NCBI GenBank assembly: GCA_934777095.1
Contig: CAKVNP010000164.1
Location: forward strand, 1 to 5,662
Origin: an uncultured Clostridium sp.
GTDB taxonomy: Bacteria; Bacillota; Clostridia; Clostridiales; Clostridiaceae
Length of the DNA: 5,662 bases
Reading direction: 5' to 3'
Shown here: positions 1 to 5,662 of the stretch, one piece after another
Numbering within the stretch: the stretch's first letter is position 1
Layout of the letters: every line of letters begins with the position of its first letter
Notes under the pieces: model-generated
What the model was told of the DNA's origin: nothing
Databases searched by the model: none
The model's input: only the letters and a program-made list of their open reading frames with translations
Program-made: the position numbers and the translations under genes

Positions 1-674
1 AACTTATGGATAAAATAGAAAGTACAAAAGCTGATGCTGTTATCTGCGGATATCAAAGGTTTTATGATGATGGCAGTAAGCCAGTTGAAAGTGTACTTTT
101 TAATGTTGAAGAGGAAAAAACGTATAACTCTAAAGAAATAATTGATAAGCTATTGAATTCTGAAATAAAGGGATTTTTATGGAATAAAATTTTTAAGGCT
201 GAAAAAATAAAAGAAAGTAATTTTTATTTTGCTGAAGGAAGATTTGTTCAGGATTATTATCCTGTATTTAAGCAGCTGGTGGAAAGCAGCAGAGTAGCTT
301 TTGTAAATGAAGAGCTATATCATTATAGATTAAGAAGTTCGTCTATTACTTTTAAAAAGGATAATAAATTATTTAATGATTATGTTTTTGCAGTAGAGAG
401 TATTTTCGGCTACTTAAAGGATAAGGAATTTAAGCAGCAGAGCTATGAGAATTTCAAGGTTACTGTTACTTATGAAGCATTAAAGAGGTTTATTGATGCT
501 AAATTAAAGCTAAATAGAAAAAGTTATGCTGAATTTAAGTCGTTAACTGCAAAGTATATGGATATAAGCTTAGAAGAAATAATAGCTGCAGAAACTATTA
601 GTTTTAAGCAGAAGGTATTTCTTGTTTTATGGAAAAGTAGGCTATATCACATCATAGCTAAGTTTAGGAAGTGA
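1..674 (+). CDS. Glycosyltransferase family 2-like protein, C-terminal part (5'-truncated by the window edge)
   Basis: Probably transfers a sugar from a nucleotide donor to a lipid-linked repeat unit on the cytoplasmic face of the membrane. The frame stays open to the left edge (CTT precedes the ATG at 6), so that ATG is probably an internal methionine. Counting from it, 222 residues are visible. ADAVICGY (10-17) matches the segment that follows the GT-A nucleotide-binding core in capsule GT2 enzymes. EGRFVQDYYPVFKQL (77-91) corresponds to the usual EG...ED..F region, with D83 in the position of the likely catalytic base and Gln in place of the usual Glu before it. LYHYRLRSSSI (104-114) is the familiar family tail motif. 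The N-terminal SVIIPVYN-like strand and donor-binding aspartates, roughly the first 100 residues, are missing. The rest is a Lys-rich helical tail. The stop lies 12 bases before the next gene. Family call is fairly sure; sugar and linkage are unknown. Confidence 0.8.
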   Translation, partial: LMDKIESTKADAVICGYQRFYDDGSKPVESVLFNVEEEKTYNSKEIIDKLLNSEIKGFLWNKIFKAEKIKESNFYFAEGRFVQDYYPVFKQLVESSRVAFVNEELYHYRLRSSSITFKKDNKLFNDYVFAVESIFGYLKDKEFKQQSYENFKVTVTYEALKRFIDAKLKLNRKSYAEFKSLTAKYMDISLEEIIAAETISFKQKVFLVLWKSRLYHIIAKFRK

Positions 675-679
675 AAGGG
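674..679 (+). promoter_or_regulatory. Shine-Dalgarno site of the GT4 glycosyltransferase gene
   Basis: AAAGGG lies seven bases before the ATG at 687 and begins on the last base of the upstream TGA stop. This favours reinitiation or coupled translation from the preceding glycosyltransferase gene and supports the chosen start. Confidence 0.6.
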
Positions 680-686
680 TTAATTA

Positions 687-1769
687 ATGAGTGTTACATT
701 TGTAGTATTAGGGCTGCATTTTTCAGGAGCTGAAATTGTTTTAGCAGATTATATCCAGAGAAATAGAGATATAAATGCTGAAGTTATCACTATATTTAAA
801 AATGAGGAAGTAATAAATTCTTTTGCAGAGATAGCAGGCAAAAAAAATGTTAAATGCTTAGGTGTTCCTTATAATAGAGTGCTACTTAGGTTATTTACCG
901 CTATTTATAGCAGGATAATAATGAAAAGATTATTAAAAGCTATAGATGGTGATATCGTTTATTTTAATAATACATATGAAGGTCTTCTTTTAGCTAAATG
1001 GATAGATAAGTTGGACAGGCCTGCTGTGCTGCATATTCATGATATGAAAAAAAGTATCAAGAACCCTTATTTGATTAGAGCTAGTGATGCTTATTTGACT
1101 AGTTTCAATAAAATTTTCACTGTATCTAAGGAATGTAAGAAATCCTGGGGGAATGAGGAAATAGAAGTAGTCTATAATGGGCTGGCTGATGAGTGGTTCT
1201 GTGAAAGTAATAGTAAAATAGATAAAATCAGCAAAGTTGGTTTTATTGGTGCATTAACTTATCGAAAAGGTGCTGATTTATTAGTAAAAGCAATGGAAGA
1301 GATTTTGGAAGAAGGAAATGATTTTACTTTTACAATTATCTATCATTTATATGATAAAAAGATTAAAGCAGAGTTAGATCAGCTTGTTTTAAAGTTTGGT
1401 ACTGAAAAAATAAAAGTGTTGAGAAATGTAAGTAAGAATGAAATGAAAAAGCTATATGAAGGTATTGAATCATTAGTTGTTCCTAGCAGGGAGGATCCGT
1501 TGCCAACGGTAATTATGGAAGCGGCAGCTAAAAATGTATTATGCATTGGCAGTAATGTAGGGGGAATCCCTGAGCTTATAGGCAGTAAAAAGTGTATCTT
1601 TAAGATGGAATCTTCTGAAGAGGTAAAAGAGGCAATAATTTTTTTAGCTGGCTTAAATCAAGAAGAAATAACGGAAATTATAAAAGAAAATAAAGCACAT
1701 ATTAAAGAAAATTTTACTGTGGAAGCAAAGGATAATTTGATAAACAGGTATTTAGGGGAATTAGGATGA
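687..1769 (+). CDS. Glycosyltransferase family 4 (GT-B fold, group 1) protein
   Basis: A 360-residue, probably retaining glycosyltransferase, likely peripheral on the inner membrane face, adding one sugar to the growing repeat unit. The N-terminal acceptor domain starts with a short strand and FSGAEIVLADYI (12-23), equivalent to the GGaE loop of the family. VVYNGL (161-166) marks the inter-domain linker, and VGFIGALTYRKGADLLV (184-200) opens the C-terminal donor-binding Rossmann domain. VPSREDPLPTVIMEAA (265-280) is the donor-site signature. Its spacing is D270-x7-E278, an Asp-for-Glu variant of EX7E that I have seen in 'SREDPFP'-type members of the family. GGIPELI (292-298) is the expected next loop. 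Length is typical and no membrane segment is needed. The gene is followed by a four-base ATGA overlap with the flippase gene, implying translational coupling. Donor and acceptor cannot be told from sequence. Confidence 0.9.
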   Translation: MSVTFVVLGLHFSGAEIVLADYIQRNRDINAEVITIFKNEEVINSFAEIAGKKNVKCLGVPYNRVLLRLFTAIYSRIIMKRLLKAIDGDIVYFNNTYEGLLLAKWIDKLDRPAVLHIHDMKKSIKNPYLIRASDAYLTSFNKIFTVSKECKKSWGNEEIEVVYNGLADEWFCESNSKIDKISKVGFIGALTYRKGADLLVKAMEEILEEGNDFTFTIIYHLYDKKIKAELDQLVLKFGTEKIKVLRNVSKNEMKKLYEGIESLVVPSREDPLPTVIMEAAAKNVLCIGSNVGGIPELIGSKKCIFKMESSEEVKEAIIFLAGLNQEEITEIIKENKAHIKENFTVEAKDNLINRYLGELG

Positions 1770-3223
1770 GTATTAAAAAGAATTTTTTATATAATGCTGC
1801 ATATCAGATATTGTTGATGATTATGCCACTGATTACTACGCCATATATAGCCAGAGTAATTGGCGCAGAAGGTGTTGGTATACAGTCTTATACATATTCC
1901 ATTGTTAATTATTTTGTACTTTTTACCATGCTGGGAGTAAATAATCATGGAAATAGAAGTATTGCCATGACTAGGGATGAAAAGGAAAAGCTTAGCAGAC
2001 CTTTTTTTAGTATTTATAGCTTCCAAGTAATTATGGGTATTTTTATGCTGGCGGTATATTGCGGATATGTAATGATTTTTGTTAAGGAAAATAAAATTAT
2101 TGCCATGATTCAAGTGATATATTTAATAAGCGCATTACTTGATATAAACTGGTTCTTTTTTGGTTTGGAGCAATTTAAGATTACGGTGATGAGAAATACC
2201 ATTATCAAGGTTGCTACTACCTGCAGTATTTTTATCTTTGTAAGAGATAGAAATGATTTATATTTATATGCCATAATTCTAGCTTTAGGTGTTTTGTTAA
2301 GCCAAGTTATATTGTGGAAGTTTGTAGGAAGGCATATTAACTTTGTAAGAGTTTCTAAGGCAGAAGTTATAGCACAGATTAAGCCTAATTTAGTATTATT
2401 TATTCCAGTTGTAGCAATAAGCATATATAAGCTAATGGACAAGATAATGATTGGTGGACTATGCAACATGACTGAAGTTGGGTTTTATGAAAATTCGGAG
2501 AGAATTATTAATATACCATTAGGTATTATTACAGCATTAGGTACTGTAATGCTTCCAAAGATGTCTAATTTAGCAGCTAAGGATGATAATGATGCAAGTA
2601 AAAGATATATCAGGCTTTCTATGCAGTTTGTAATGTTTTTATCTATTGGGATTACTTTTGGGTTAATGGCTATCAGCAATAAGGCTGTGCCATTATTTTT
2701 AGGAAGTGAATTTAATGAATGTTCAGTACTTATCACACTTTTGTCTATTACGGTAATTTTTATTTCCTGGGCAAATGTTATCAGGACACAATATTTAATT
2801 CCACAGAAAAAGGATAGGATATATATAATTTCAACTATTTTAGGAGCAGTTGTTAATTTAGTGGTAAACATAATATTTATTAAGAGATTTGGTGCAGCAG
2901 GTGCTGTTATAGGAACTATTATGGCTGAAGGAACAGTTGCTGTATATCAAAGCTTTATGGTGAGAAAAGAACTAGAAATAAGACAGTATTTATCTAAGGG
3001 ATTAATTTATTTAATTCCAGCAGCAGTTATGTTTATTGGCATTAAGTATCTTGAAAAAATTATCGATGCTTCTGACCTAATAATTGTAATAATTGATATT
3101 ATAGCTGGCGGCAGTATATATCTATTATTAAGTATGGCCTGTATGATTATAATTAAAGATCCTTTAATAAGTGAATTATCAGTCAGAATAGATAATAGAA
3201 AAGAAGTAAGGGGGAGGGAGTAG
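1766..3223 (+). CDS. wzx: Wzx-type polysaccharide repeat-unit flippase (MOP/PST superfamily)
   Basis: A 485-residue polytopic inner-membrane protein predicted to flip undecaprenyl-diphosphate-linked oligosaccharide to the outer face. Hydrophobic segments run through nearly the whole length (for example about 12-30, 42-60, 83-106, 110-134, 146-159, 165-187, 207-230, 247-264, 285-303, 320-336, 352-373, 377-397, 411-428, 437-464), consistent with the usual 12-14 helices. Family hallmarks are PYIARVIGAEGVGIQSYTYS (26-45), the loop NHGNRSIAMTRD (60-71) and WFFFGLEQFK (129-138), seen in RfbX/Wzx proteins. Length is normal and no break is seen. AGGGGA at 1754-1759 sits six bases before the ATG, inside the previous gene, and the start overlaps that gene's stop as ATGA. 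Its place among glycosyltransferases and a chain-length regulator indicates a Wzx/Wzy-dependent rather than an ABC-transporter pathway. Substrate is unknown. A closely related teichuronic or O-antigen-type exporter would look the same. Confidence 0.92.
   Translation: MSIKKNFLYNAAYQILLMIMPLITTPYIARVIGAEGVGIQSYTYSIVNYFVLFTMLGVNNHGNRSIAMTRDEKEKLSRPFFSIYSFQVIMGIFMLAVYCGYVMIFVKENKIIAMIQVIYLISALLDINWFFFGLEQFKITVMRNTIIKVATTCSIFIFVRDRNDLYLYAIILALGVLLSQVILWKFVGRHINFVRVSKAEVIAQIKPNLVLFIPVVAISIYKLMDKIMIGGLCNMTEVGFYENSERIINIPLGIITALGTVMLPKMSNLAAKDDNDASKRYIRLSMQFVMFLSIGITFGLMAISNKAVPLFLGSEFNECSVLITLLSITVIFISWANVIRTQYLIPQKKDRIYIISTILGAVVNLVVNIIFIKRFGAAGAVIGTIMAEGTVAVYQSFMVRKELEIRQYLSKGLIYLIPAAVMFIGIKYLEKIIDASDLIIVIIDIIAGGSIYLLLSMACMIIIKDPLISELSVRIDNRKEVRGRE
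3213..3217 (+). promoter_or_regulatory. Shine-Dalgarno site of the Wzz/CapA-type gene
   Basis: GGAGG lies within a purine run (3208-3220), seven bases before the ATG at 3225. It overlaps the last codons of the flippase gene, whose C-terminal VRGRE is encoded by this ribosome-binding region. Only one base separates the flippase stop from the next start, so coupling is likely. Confidence 0.65.
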
Positions 3224-3224
3224 T

Positions 3225-3905
3225 ATGGAGGAAGAAATAATTGATTTACCAGCTTTGTTTGGAGCAATTAAAAGAAAGTGGTATTTAATAGTTATTATAT
3301 CAGTAATCACTTCTGTAATAGGAGCTTTTATTGGTATTTATATGGTAAAGCCTTCATATGAAACAAGCACTAAGCTATATGTTGGAAAAGAAAAAGGTGA
3401 TATAGGATATAATAAGGAAGATGTAGAAATGTATCAAAAGCTTACTGGTACATATGCTGAAGCAATACAAACCAAGGATTTGCTGAAAAAAGTAGTTGCA
3501 AATTCTAATTTAGATATTACAGCAGCAGAGATAAAAAGTAATTTAAAAGTCACTGCAGTAGAGGATACGCAGATAATCAGGATAGAATATAGCAGCAAAA
3601 ACCCGGAGCTTGTACAAAAGATTGTATATGGAATTGTAGATGAATTTTCAATTTTATCTCAAGAAATGGTACCTAATGTGACGATAAAGGTAATAGAAAC
3701 TGCTGAGGCACCTATGCAGACAGCAGAAAATGGCGGGAAAGTATATATTGCTATAGGATTTATGTTTGGTTTTATGGTCAGTCTAGGTATCATATTTATT
3801 CTTGATTATATGGACACTACGTTAAGGACAAAAGAGCAGATAGAAAAAGAATTTAAAATTAATGTTATCGGAGAAATTCAACATACTGATTTTAACAGGA
3901 GGTAA
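3225..3905 (+). CDS. Wzz/CapA-type chain-length determinant and BY-kinase adaptor
   Basis: A 226-residue polysaccharide co-polymerase of the Gram-positive type (CapA, CpsC, EpsA, YwqC), in which a membrane adaptor activates a separate cytoplasmic kinase and sets chain length. The N-terminal IDLPALFGAIKRKWYLI (6-22) is the usual Wzz entry motif. Membrane helix 1 spans about 20-40, and about 42-170 is extracellular, with helices around 66-92 and strands around 104-121. Membrane helix 2 spans about 172-193, and a short cytoplasmic tail starting DYMDTTLRTKEQIEKEF (194-210) is the segment that in CapA-type proteins contacts the kinase. The tail ends INVIGEIQ, like the usual LG.IP. One oddity is that the proline-rich stretch normally just before helix 2 is reduced to a single Pro (P163 in ETAEAPMQTAENG, 158-170). 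The kinase-homologue gene begins five bases after the stop. Confident in family, less in mechanism. Confidence 0.88.
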   Translation: MEEEIIDLPALFGAIKRKWYLIVIISVITSVIGAFIGIYMVKPSYETSTKLYVGKEKGDIGYNKEDVEMYQKLTGTYAEAIQTKDLLKKVVANSNLDITAAEIKSNLKVTAVEDTQIIRIEYSSKNPELVQKIVYGIVDEFSILSQEMVPNVTIKVIETAEAPMQTAENGGKVYIAIGFMFGFMVSLGIIFILDYMDTTLRTKEQIEKEFKINVIGEIQHTDFNRR

Positions 3906-3913
3906 CAGCAGTG
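3897..3913 (+). promoter_or_regulatory. Strong Shine-Dalgarno and GTG start of the BY-kinase homologue
   Basis: AGGAGG at 3897-3902 is a full-consensus site encoding the final Arg codons of the adaptor gene. It runs directly into that gene's TAA stop and is eight bases before GTG at 3911. The next in-frame ATG (3941) would remove the conserved lead-in before the EAYRSLR motif and lacks a comparable site, so GTG is the better start. Confidence 0.75.
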
Positions 3914-4630
3914 CTGGTAATTGAGAGAAAACCTAATTCTATGGATGCTGAAGCTTATAGAAGTCTAAGGGCTAATGTAGAGTTTTTAGCATTAGATAAA
4001 AAACATAAAGTTATTATTATTACTAGTTATTTAGCTGGCGAGGGCAAATCTATTGTTGCTGCAAATTTAGCATATTCTTTAGCTAATGGCCATAAAAAAG
4101 TGCTGCTATTAGATTTTAATTTTAGAAATCCATCAATTCATCATAAATTTAAGTTATCTAATAGTTATGGAATGGCTGATTATTTTTTGAATGGATCAAA
4201 ATTTGATGAAGTGGTAGAAGAGTATTGTGAAAATCTTTATATAGTTCCTTCAGGAATAACTTATGAAAATCCAGCAGATTTATTAAATTCTAATAAGGTA
4301 GAAGAGTTTTTAACTGAAGCAAAGGAAACAGTTGATTATATCATAATTGATACACCATCTCTTGAAACATTTGTAGATGCACAAATTATGGCGATGAAGG
4401 CTGATGGTGTAATACTAGTAACTGATTCAAAAAATACTAAGAGGGAGCAATTAGCTGAAGCAATAGATAAGATTAATAAGGCTAATGGTGATATAATTGG
4501 AATTGTCCTTAATGATGTAAAAAGAGGAAGAAATAAAAAGAGAAAAAAGAGAAACAGAAGAAAACAAGCAAATATAGGGGAAGATGAAGGTATAAAAGAA
4601 GTTCATCCAAGAAGCTATATGGAAGTATAA
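3911..4630 (+). CDS. CapB/CpsD-type BY-kinase homologue, divergent, lacking the C-terminal tyrosine cluster
   Basis: A 239-residue cytoplasmic P-loop protein of the bacterial tyrosine kinase family (CapB, CpsD, EpsB, YwqD). Visible in order: EAYRSLR (14-20), which fits the EX2RX2R oligomerisation motif (E14, R17, R20) known from CapB; IITSYLAGEGKSIVAANLA (36-54) with Walker A lysine K46 and S47; LLLDFNFRNP (65-74), the Walker A' position, with D68 kept but N70 where the family has a second Asp; and IIIDTPS (144-150), Walker B with D147. VILVTDSKNTKREQL (167-181) and GIVLNDV (197-203) finish the fold. At 204-218, where a tyrosine-rich tail is expected, there are 12 Lys/Arg in 15 residues, followed by an acidic stretch and a lone Y236. 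It probably still binds nucleotide and the adaptor. Tyrosine autophosphorylation in the usual manner is doubtful. Starts at GTG, five bases after the adaptor gene. A MinD/ParA-like role without kinase activity is the main alternative. Confidence 0.87.
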   Translation: MLVIERKPNSMDAEAYRSLRANVEFLALDKKHKVIIITSYLAGEGKSIVAANLAYSLANGHKKVLLLDFNFRNPSIHHKFKLSNSYGMADYFLNGSKFDEVVEEYCENLYIVPSGITYENPADLLNSNKVEEFLTEAKETVDYIIIDTPSLETFVDAQIMAMKADGVILVTDSKNTKREQLAEAIDKINKANGDIIGIVLNDVKRGRNKKRKKRNRRKQANIGEDEGIKEVHPRSYMEV

Positions 4631-4632
4631 TC

Positions 4633-4693
4633 AGTATTTCTTTACAAATATTTACATATAAAGATAAATACTATATAATTATAAGTAAGTATT
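4633..4693 (+). repeat. Alternating short repeats AGTATTT / AAATACT / AGTATT around the galU promoter
   Basis: AGTATTT (4633-4639) and AAATACT (4666-4672) are perfect inverted 7-mers bracketing the -35 region. AATACT (4667-4672) and AGTATT (4688-4693) are inverted 6-mers bracketing the -10 element. The layout could be an operator, but such short AT-rich repeats arise easily by chance in DNA of this composition. Confidence 0.3.
4651..4679 (+). promoter_or_regulatory. Sigma-A-type promoter of galU
   Basis: A -35 element TTTACA (4651-4656, one mismatch to TTGACA) and a perfect -10 TATAAT (4674-4679) are separated by exactly 17 bases, the optimal spacing. The start of transcription should fall near 4685-4687, leaving a leader of about 64 bases before the galU ATG. 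A second TTTACA at 4641-4646 lies ten bases upstream in the same orientation but has no suitably spaced -10. It may be chance or may form part of an AT-rich upstream element. The promoter sits in the only sizeable gap of the window, just after the polysaccharide gene string, and implies that galU is expressed independently of it. Confidence 0.75.
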
Positions 4694-4732
4694 ATTGGAT
4701 TAAGAAAAGATATAGAGTGGTTAACTTCGTAA

Positions 4733-4752
4733 AGGAGATAGGAAGAGAAATG
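4733..4752 (+). promoter_or_regulatory. Ribosome-binding region deciding the galU start
   Basis: AGGAG (4733-4737) lies 12 bases and AGGAAG (4740-4745) four bases before ATG at 4750. An in-frame GTG at 4717 would add 11 residues (MVNFVKEIGRE), but the added stretch contains the ribosome-binding sequence itself, no good site precedes it, and GalU proteins start a few residues before the KAIIPAAGLGT motif. ATG at 4750 is therefore preferred. Confidence 0.7.
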
Positions 4753-5628
4753 GAAAAAAAGATAAGAAAAGCTATAATACCAGCAGCTGGACTTGGTACA
4801 AGATTTTTACCAGCAACAAAAGCACAGCCTAAGGAAATGCTGCCAATAGTAGATAAGCCTACTATACAATATATTATTGAAGAAGCAGTTGCTTCAGGAA
4901 TAGAAGAAATTTTAATTATAACAGGAAGAAATAAAAAGTGTATTGAAGATCACTTTGATAAATCTGTTGAATTAGAATTAGAACTTGAAAAGAACGGAAA
5001 AACTGAAATGCTTGAAATGGTTCGTAAGATTTCAGATATGGTTGATATCCATTTTATAAGACAAAAGGAACCAAAGGGATTAGGACATGCTATATCATGT
5101 GCAAGAACTTTTGTAGGAGATGAACCTTTTGCAGTACTTTTAGGTGATGATATAGTTTATAACAATGAAAAGCCTTGCTTAAAGCAGCTTATTGACTGTT
5201 ATTCTGAATATAATACTTCTGTATTAGGAGTTCAAAAAGTTTCAAAGGAAAATGTAAGCAAGTATGGAATAGTAGATGGTCTTCATATTGAAGACAGAGT
5301 TTATAAGGTAAAAGGCCTTGTAGAAAAGCCATCTATTGAAGAAGCGCCAAGTAATGTGGCTATCCTAGGAAGATATATTATAACTCCACAGATATTTGAT
5401 ATATTAAATGAAACTAAACCAGGAAAAGGTGGAGAAATTCAATTAACAGATGCGCTACTTAAGCTTATGGAAGAAGAAGCTATGTATGCATATGACTTTG
5501 AAGGAACAAGATATGATGTTGGAGATAAGCTTGGTTTCTTAATTGCTAATGTTGAATATGCATTAAGAAAAGAAGAGCTAAAAGACCAATTTGCTGAATA
5601 CTTAAAAGCAAAAGTAAGTGAATTTTAA
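4750..5628 (+). CDS. galU: UTP-glucose-1-phosphate uridylyltransferase
   Basis: Cytosolic enzyme making UDP-glucose and diphosphate from UTP and glucose 1-phosphate, the donor for capsule, glycolipid and teichoic-acid glucosylation and the entry to UDP-galactose and UDP-glucuronate. From ATG 4750 it has 292 residues, the usual bacterial GalU length. Visible features are KAIIPAAGLGTRFLPATKAQ (7-26), the nucleotide-binding loop with G14-T17 and R18; PKEMLPIVDKP (27-37) with K28; RQKEPKGLGHAI (104-115); LLGDDI (130-135), the metal-binding Asp region; VEKP (191-194); GRYI (207-210); GGEIQLTDA (227-235), strongly diagnostic of GalU; and RYDVGDKLGF (254-263). All expected motifs are intact. It follows the BY-kinase homologue gene by 119 bases and has its own promoter, so it is a neighbour serving the polysaccharide locus and probably general metabolism. 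A GtaB/YngB-type or CapD-linked paralogue would have the same name and reaction. Confidence 0.95.
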   Translation: MEKKIRKAIIPAAGLGTRFLPATKAQPKEMLPIVDKPTIQYIIEEAVASGIEEILIITGRNKKCIEDHFDKSVELELELEKNGKTEMLEMVRKISDMVDIHFIRQKEPKGLGHAISCARTFVGDEPFAVLLGDDIVYNNEKPCLKQLIDCYSEYNTSVLGVQKVSKENVSKYGIVDGLHIEDRVYKVKGLVEKPSIEEAPSNVAILGRYIITPQIFDILNETKPGKGGEIQLTDALLKLMEEEAMYAYDFEGTRYDVGDKLGFLIANVEYALRKEELKDQFAEYLKAKVSEF

Positions 5629-5662
5629 ATTTATTTAATTATTAATAAAAGAAGCTGATATA
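5629..5662. other. AT-rich intergenic end of the window
   Basis: Thirty-four bases after the galU stop with no gene or complete hairpin. The last 16 bases (AAAAGAAGCTGATATA) could be the left arm of a rho-independent terminator cut by the edge. If so, TATCAGCTTCTTTT or similar should follow just outside the window. This cannot be decided here. Confidence 0.35.

Noticed and set aside
63..77. YDDGS near the start of the visible first glycosyltransferase, resembling the DDGS donor-binding motif of GT2 enzymes
   Set aside because: It follows the ADAVICGY segment, which in this family comes after the catalytic core, so the true DDGS lies upstream of the window. This one is a coincidental loop.
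6..674. The first open frame as a complete 222-residue protein starting at the ATG at 6
   Set aside because: The frame is open to the window edge, no Shine-Dalgarno site can be seen, and the protein starts in the middle of a GT2-like fold. It is treated as a truncated gene.
1787..3267. Four minus-strand open frames of 86-128 codons opposite the flippase gene
   Set aside because: They mirror a hydrophobic AT-rich coding region, have biased Ile/Asn/Thr/Ser composition with no recognisable family, and lie fully antisense to an intact conserved gene.
4576..4595. AGGGGA followed by ATG at 4584 inside the kinase-homologue tail
   Set aside because: Spacing is only two bases and the resulting frame is three codons long.
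4717..4749. GTG at 4717 as the galU start
   Set aside because: The extension overlaps the purine-rich ribosome-binding sequence, lacks its own site and lies outside the conserved GalU N-terminus.
5647..5662. Possible terminator or new gene start at the right edge
   Set aside because: Only one potential stem arm is present. Without the following sequence neither a hairpin nor a start can be shown.
1..5662. CRISPR arrays, tRNA or rRNA genes, insertion sequences, riboswitches
   Set aside because: No regularly spaced repeats, no cloverleaf or rRNA-like GC-rich blocks, no transposase-like protein and no long structured leader were seen. The longest non-coding gap is 119 bases.

Overview
The window looks like the 3' end of a surface-polysaccharide (capsule or exopolysaccharide) biosynthesis locus from a low-GC Firmicute, most likely a Clostridium in the broad sense. 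The signs are strongly AT-rich DNA, heavy use of AGA, ATA and TTA codons, purine-rich Shine-Dalgarno sequences before every complete gene, and a GalU N-terminus of the clostridial/bacillar type. The species cannot be fixed from the sequence alone. All genes lie on the plus strand.

Layout: (1) positions 1-674, the C-terminal part of a GT2-like glycosyltransferase whose N-terminal catalytic half lies before the window. (2) 687-1769, a GT4-type (GT-B fold) glycosyltransferase. (3) 1766-3223, a Wzx-type lipid-linked repeat-unit flippase, whose start overlaps the previous stop as ATGA. (4) 3225-3905, a two-helix Wzz/CapA-type chain-length regulator and kinase adaptor. (5) 3911-4630, a CapB/CpsD-type cytoplasmic BY-kinase homologue with a GTG start. 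(6) A 119-base gap with a near-consensus sigma-A promoter (TTTACA, 17 bases, TATAAT). (7) 4750-5628, galU, UTP-glucose-1-phosphate uridylyltransferase. (8) 34 AT-rich bases to the window edge. Genes 1-5 are separated by -4 to +12 bases and are almost certainly one transcript. galU has its own promoter, and I see no convincing terminator before it, so read-through is also possible.

Inferred pathway: GalU supplies UDP-glucose, the glycosyltransferases build a repeat unit on a lipid carrier, Wzx flips it, a Wzy polymerase (not in this window) polymerises it, and the adaptor/kinase pair controls chain length or export. The initiating sugar-phosphate transferase, the polymerase and the phosphatase usually paired with BY-kinases are all absent here and may lie upstream.

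The most unusual element is the BY-kinase homologue. It keeps the oligomerisation motif, the P-loop lysine and Walker B. Its Walker A' motif is changed (DFNFR where DxDxR is expected), and the C-terminal tyrosine cluster is missing, replaced by a tract with 12 Lys/Arg in 15 residues. Its adaptor also has an eroded proline-rich motif before the second membrane helix. This suggests a divergent or non-canonical regulatory pair rather than a wholly new system. Everything else is an ordinary Wzx/Wzy-type locus.
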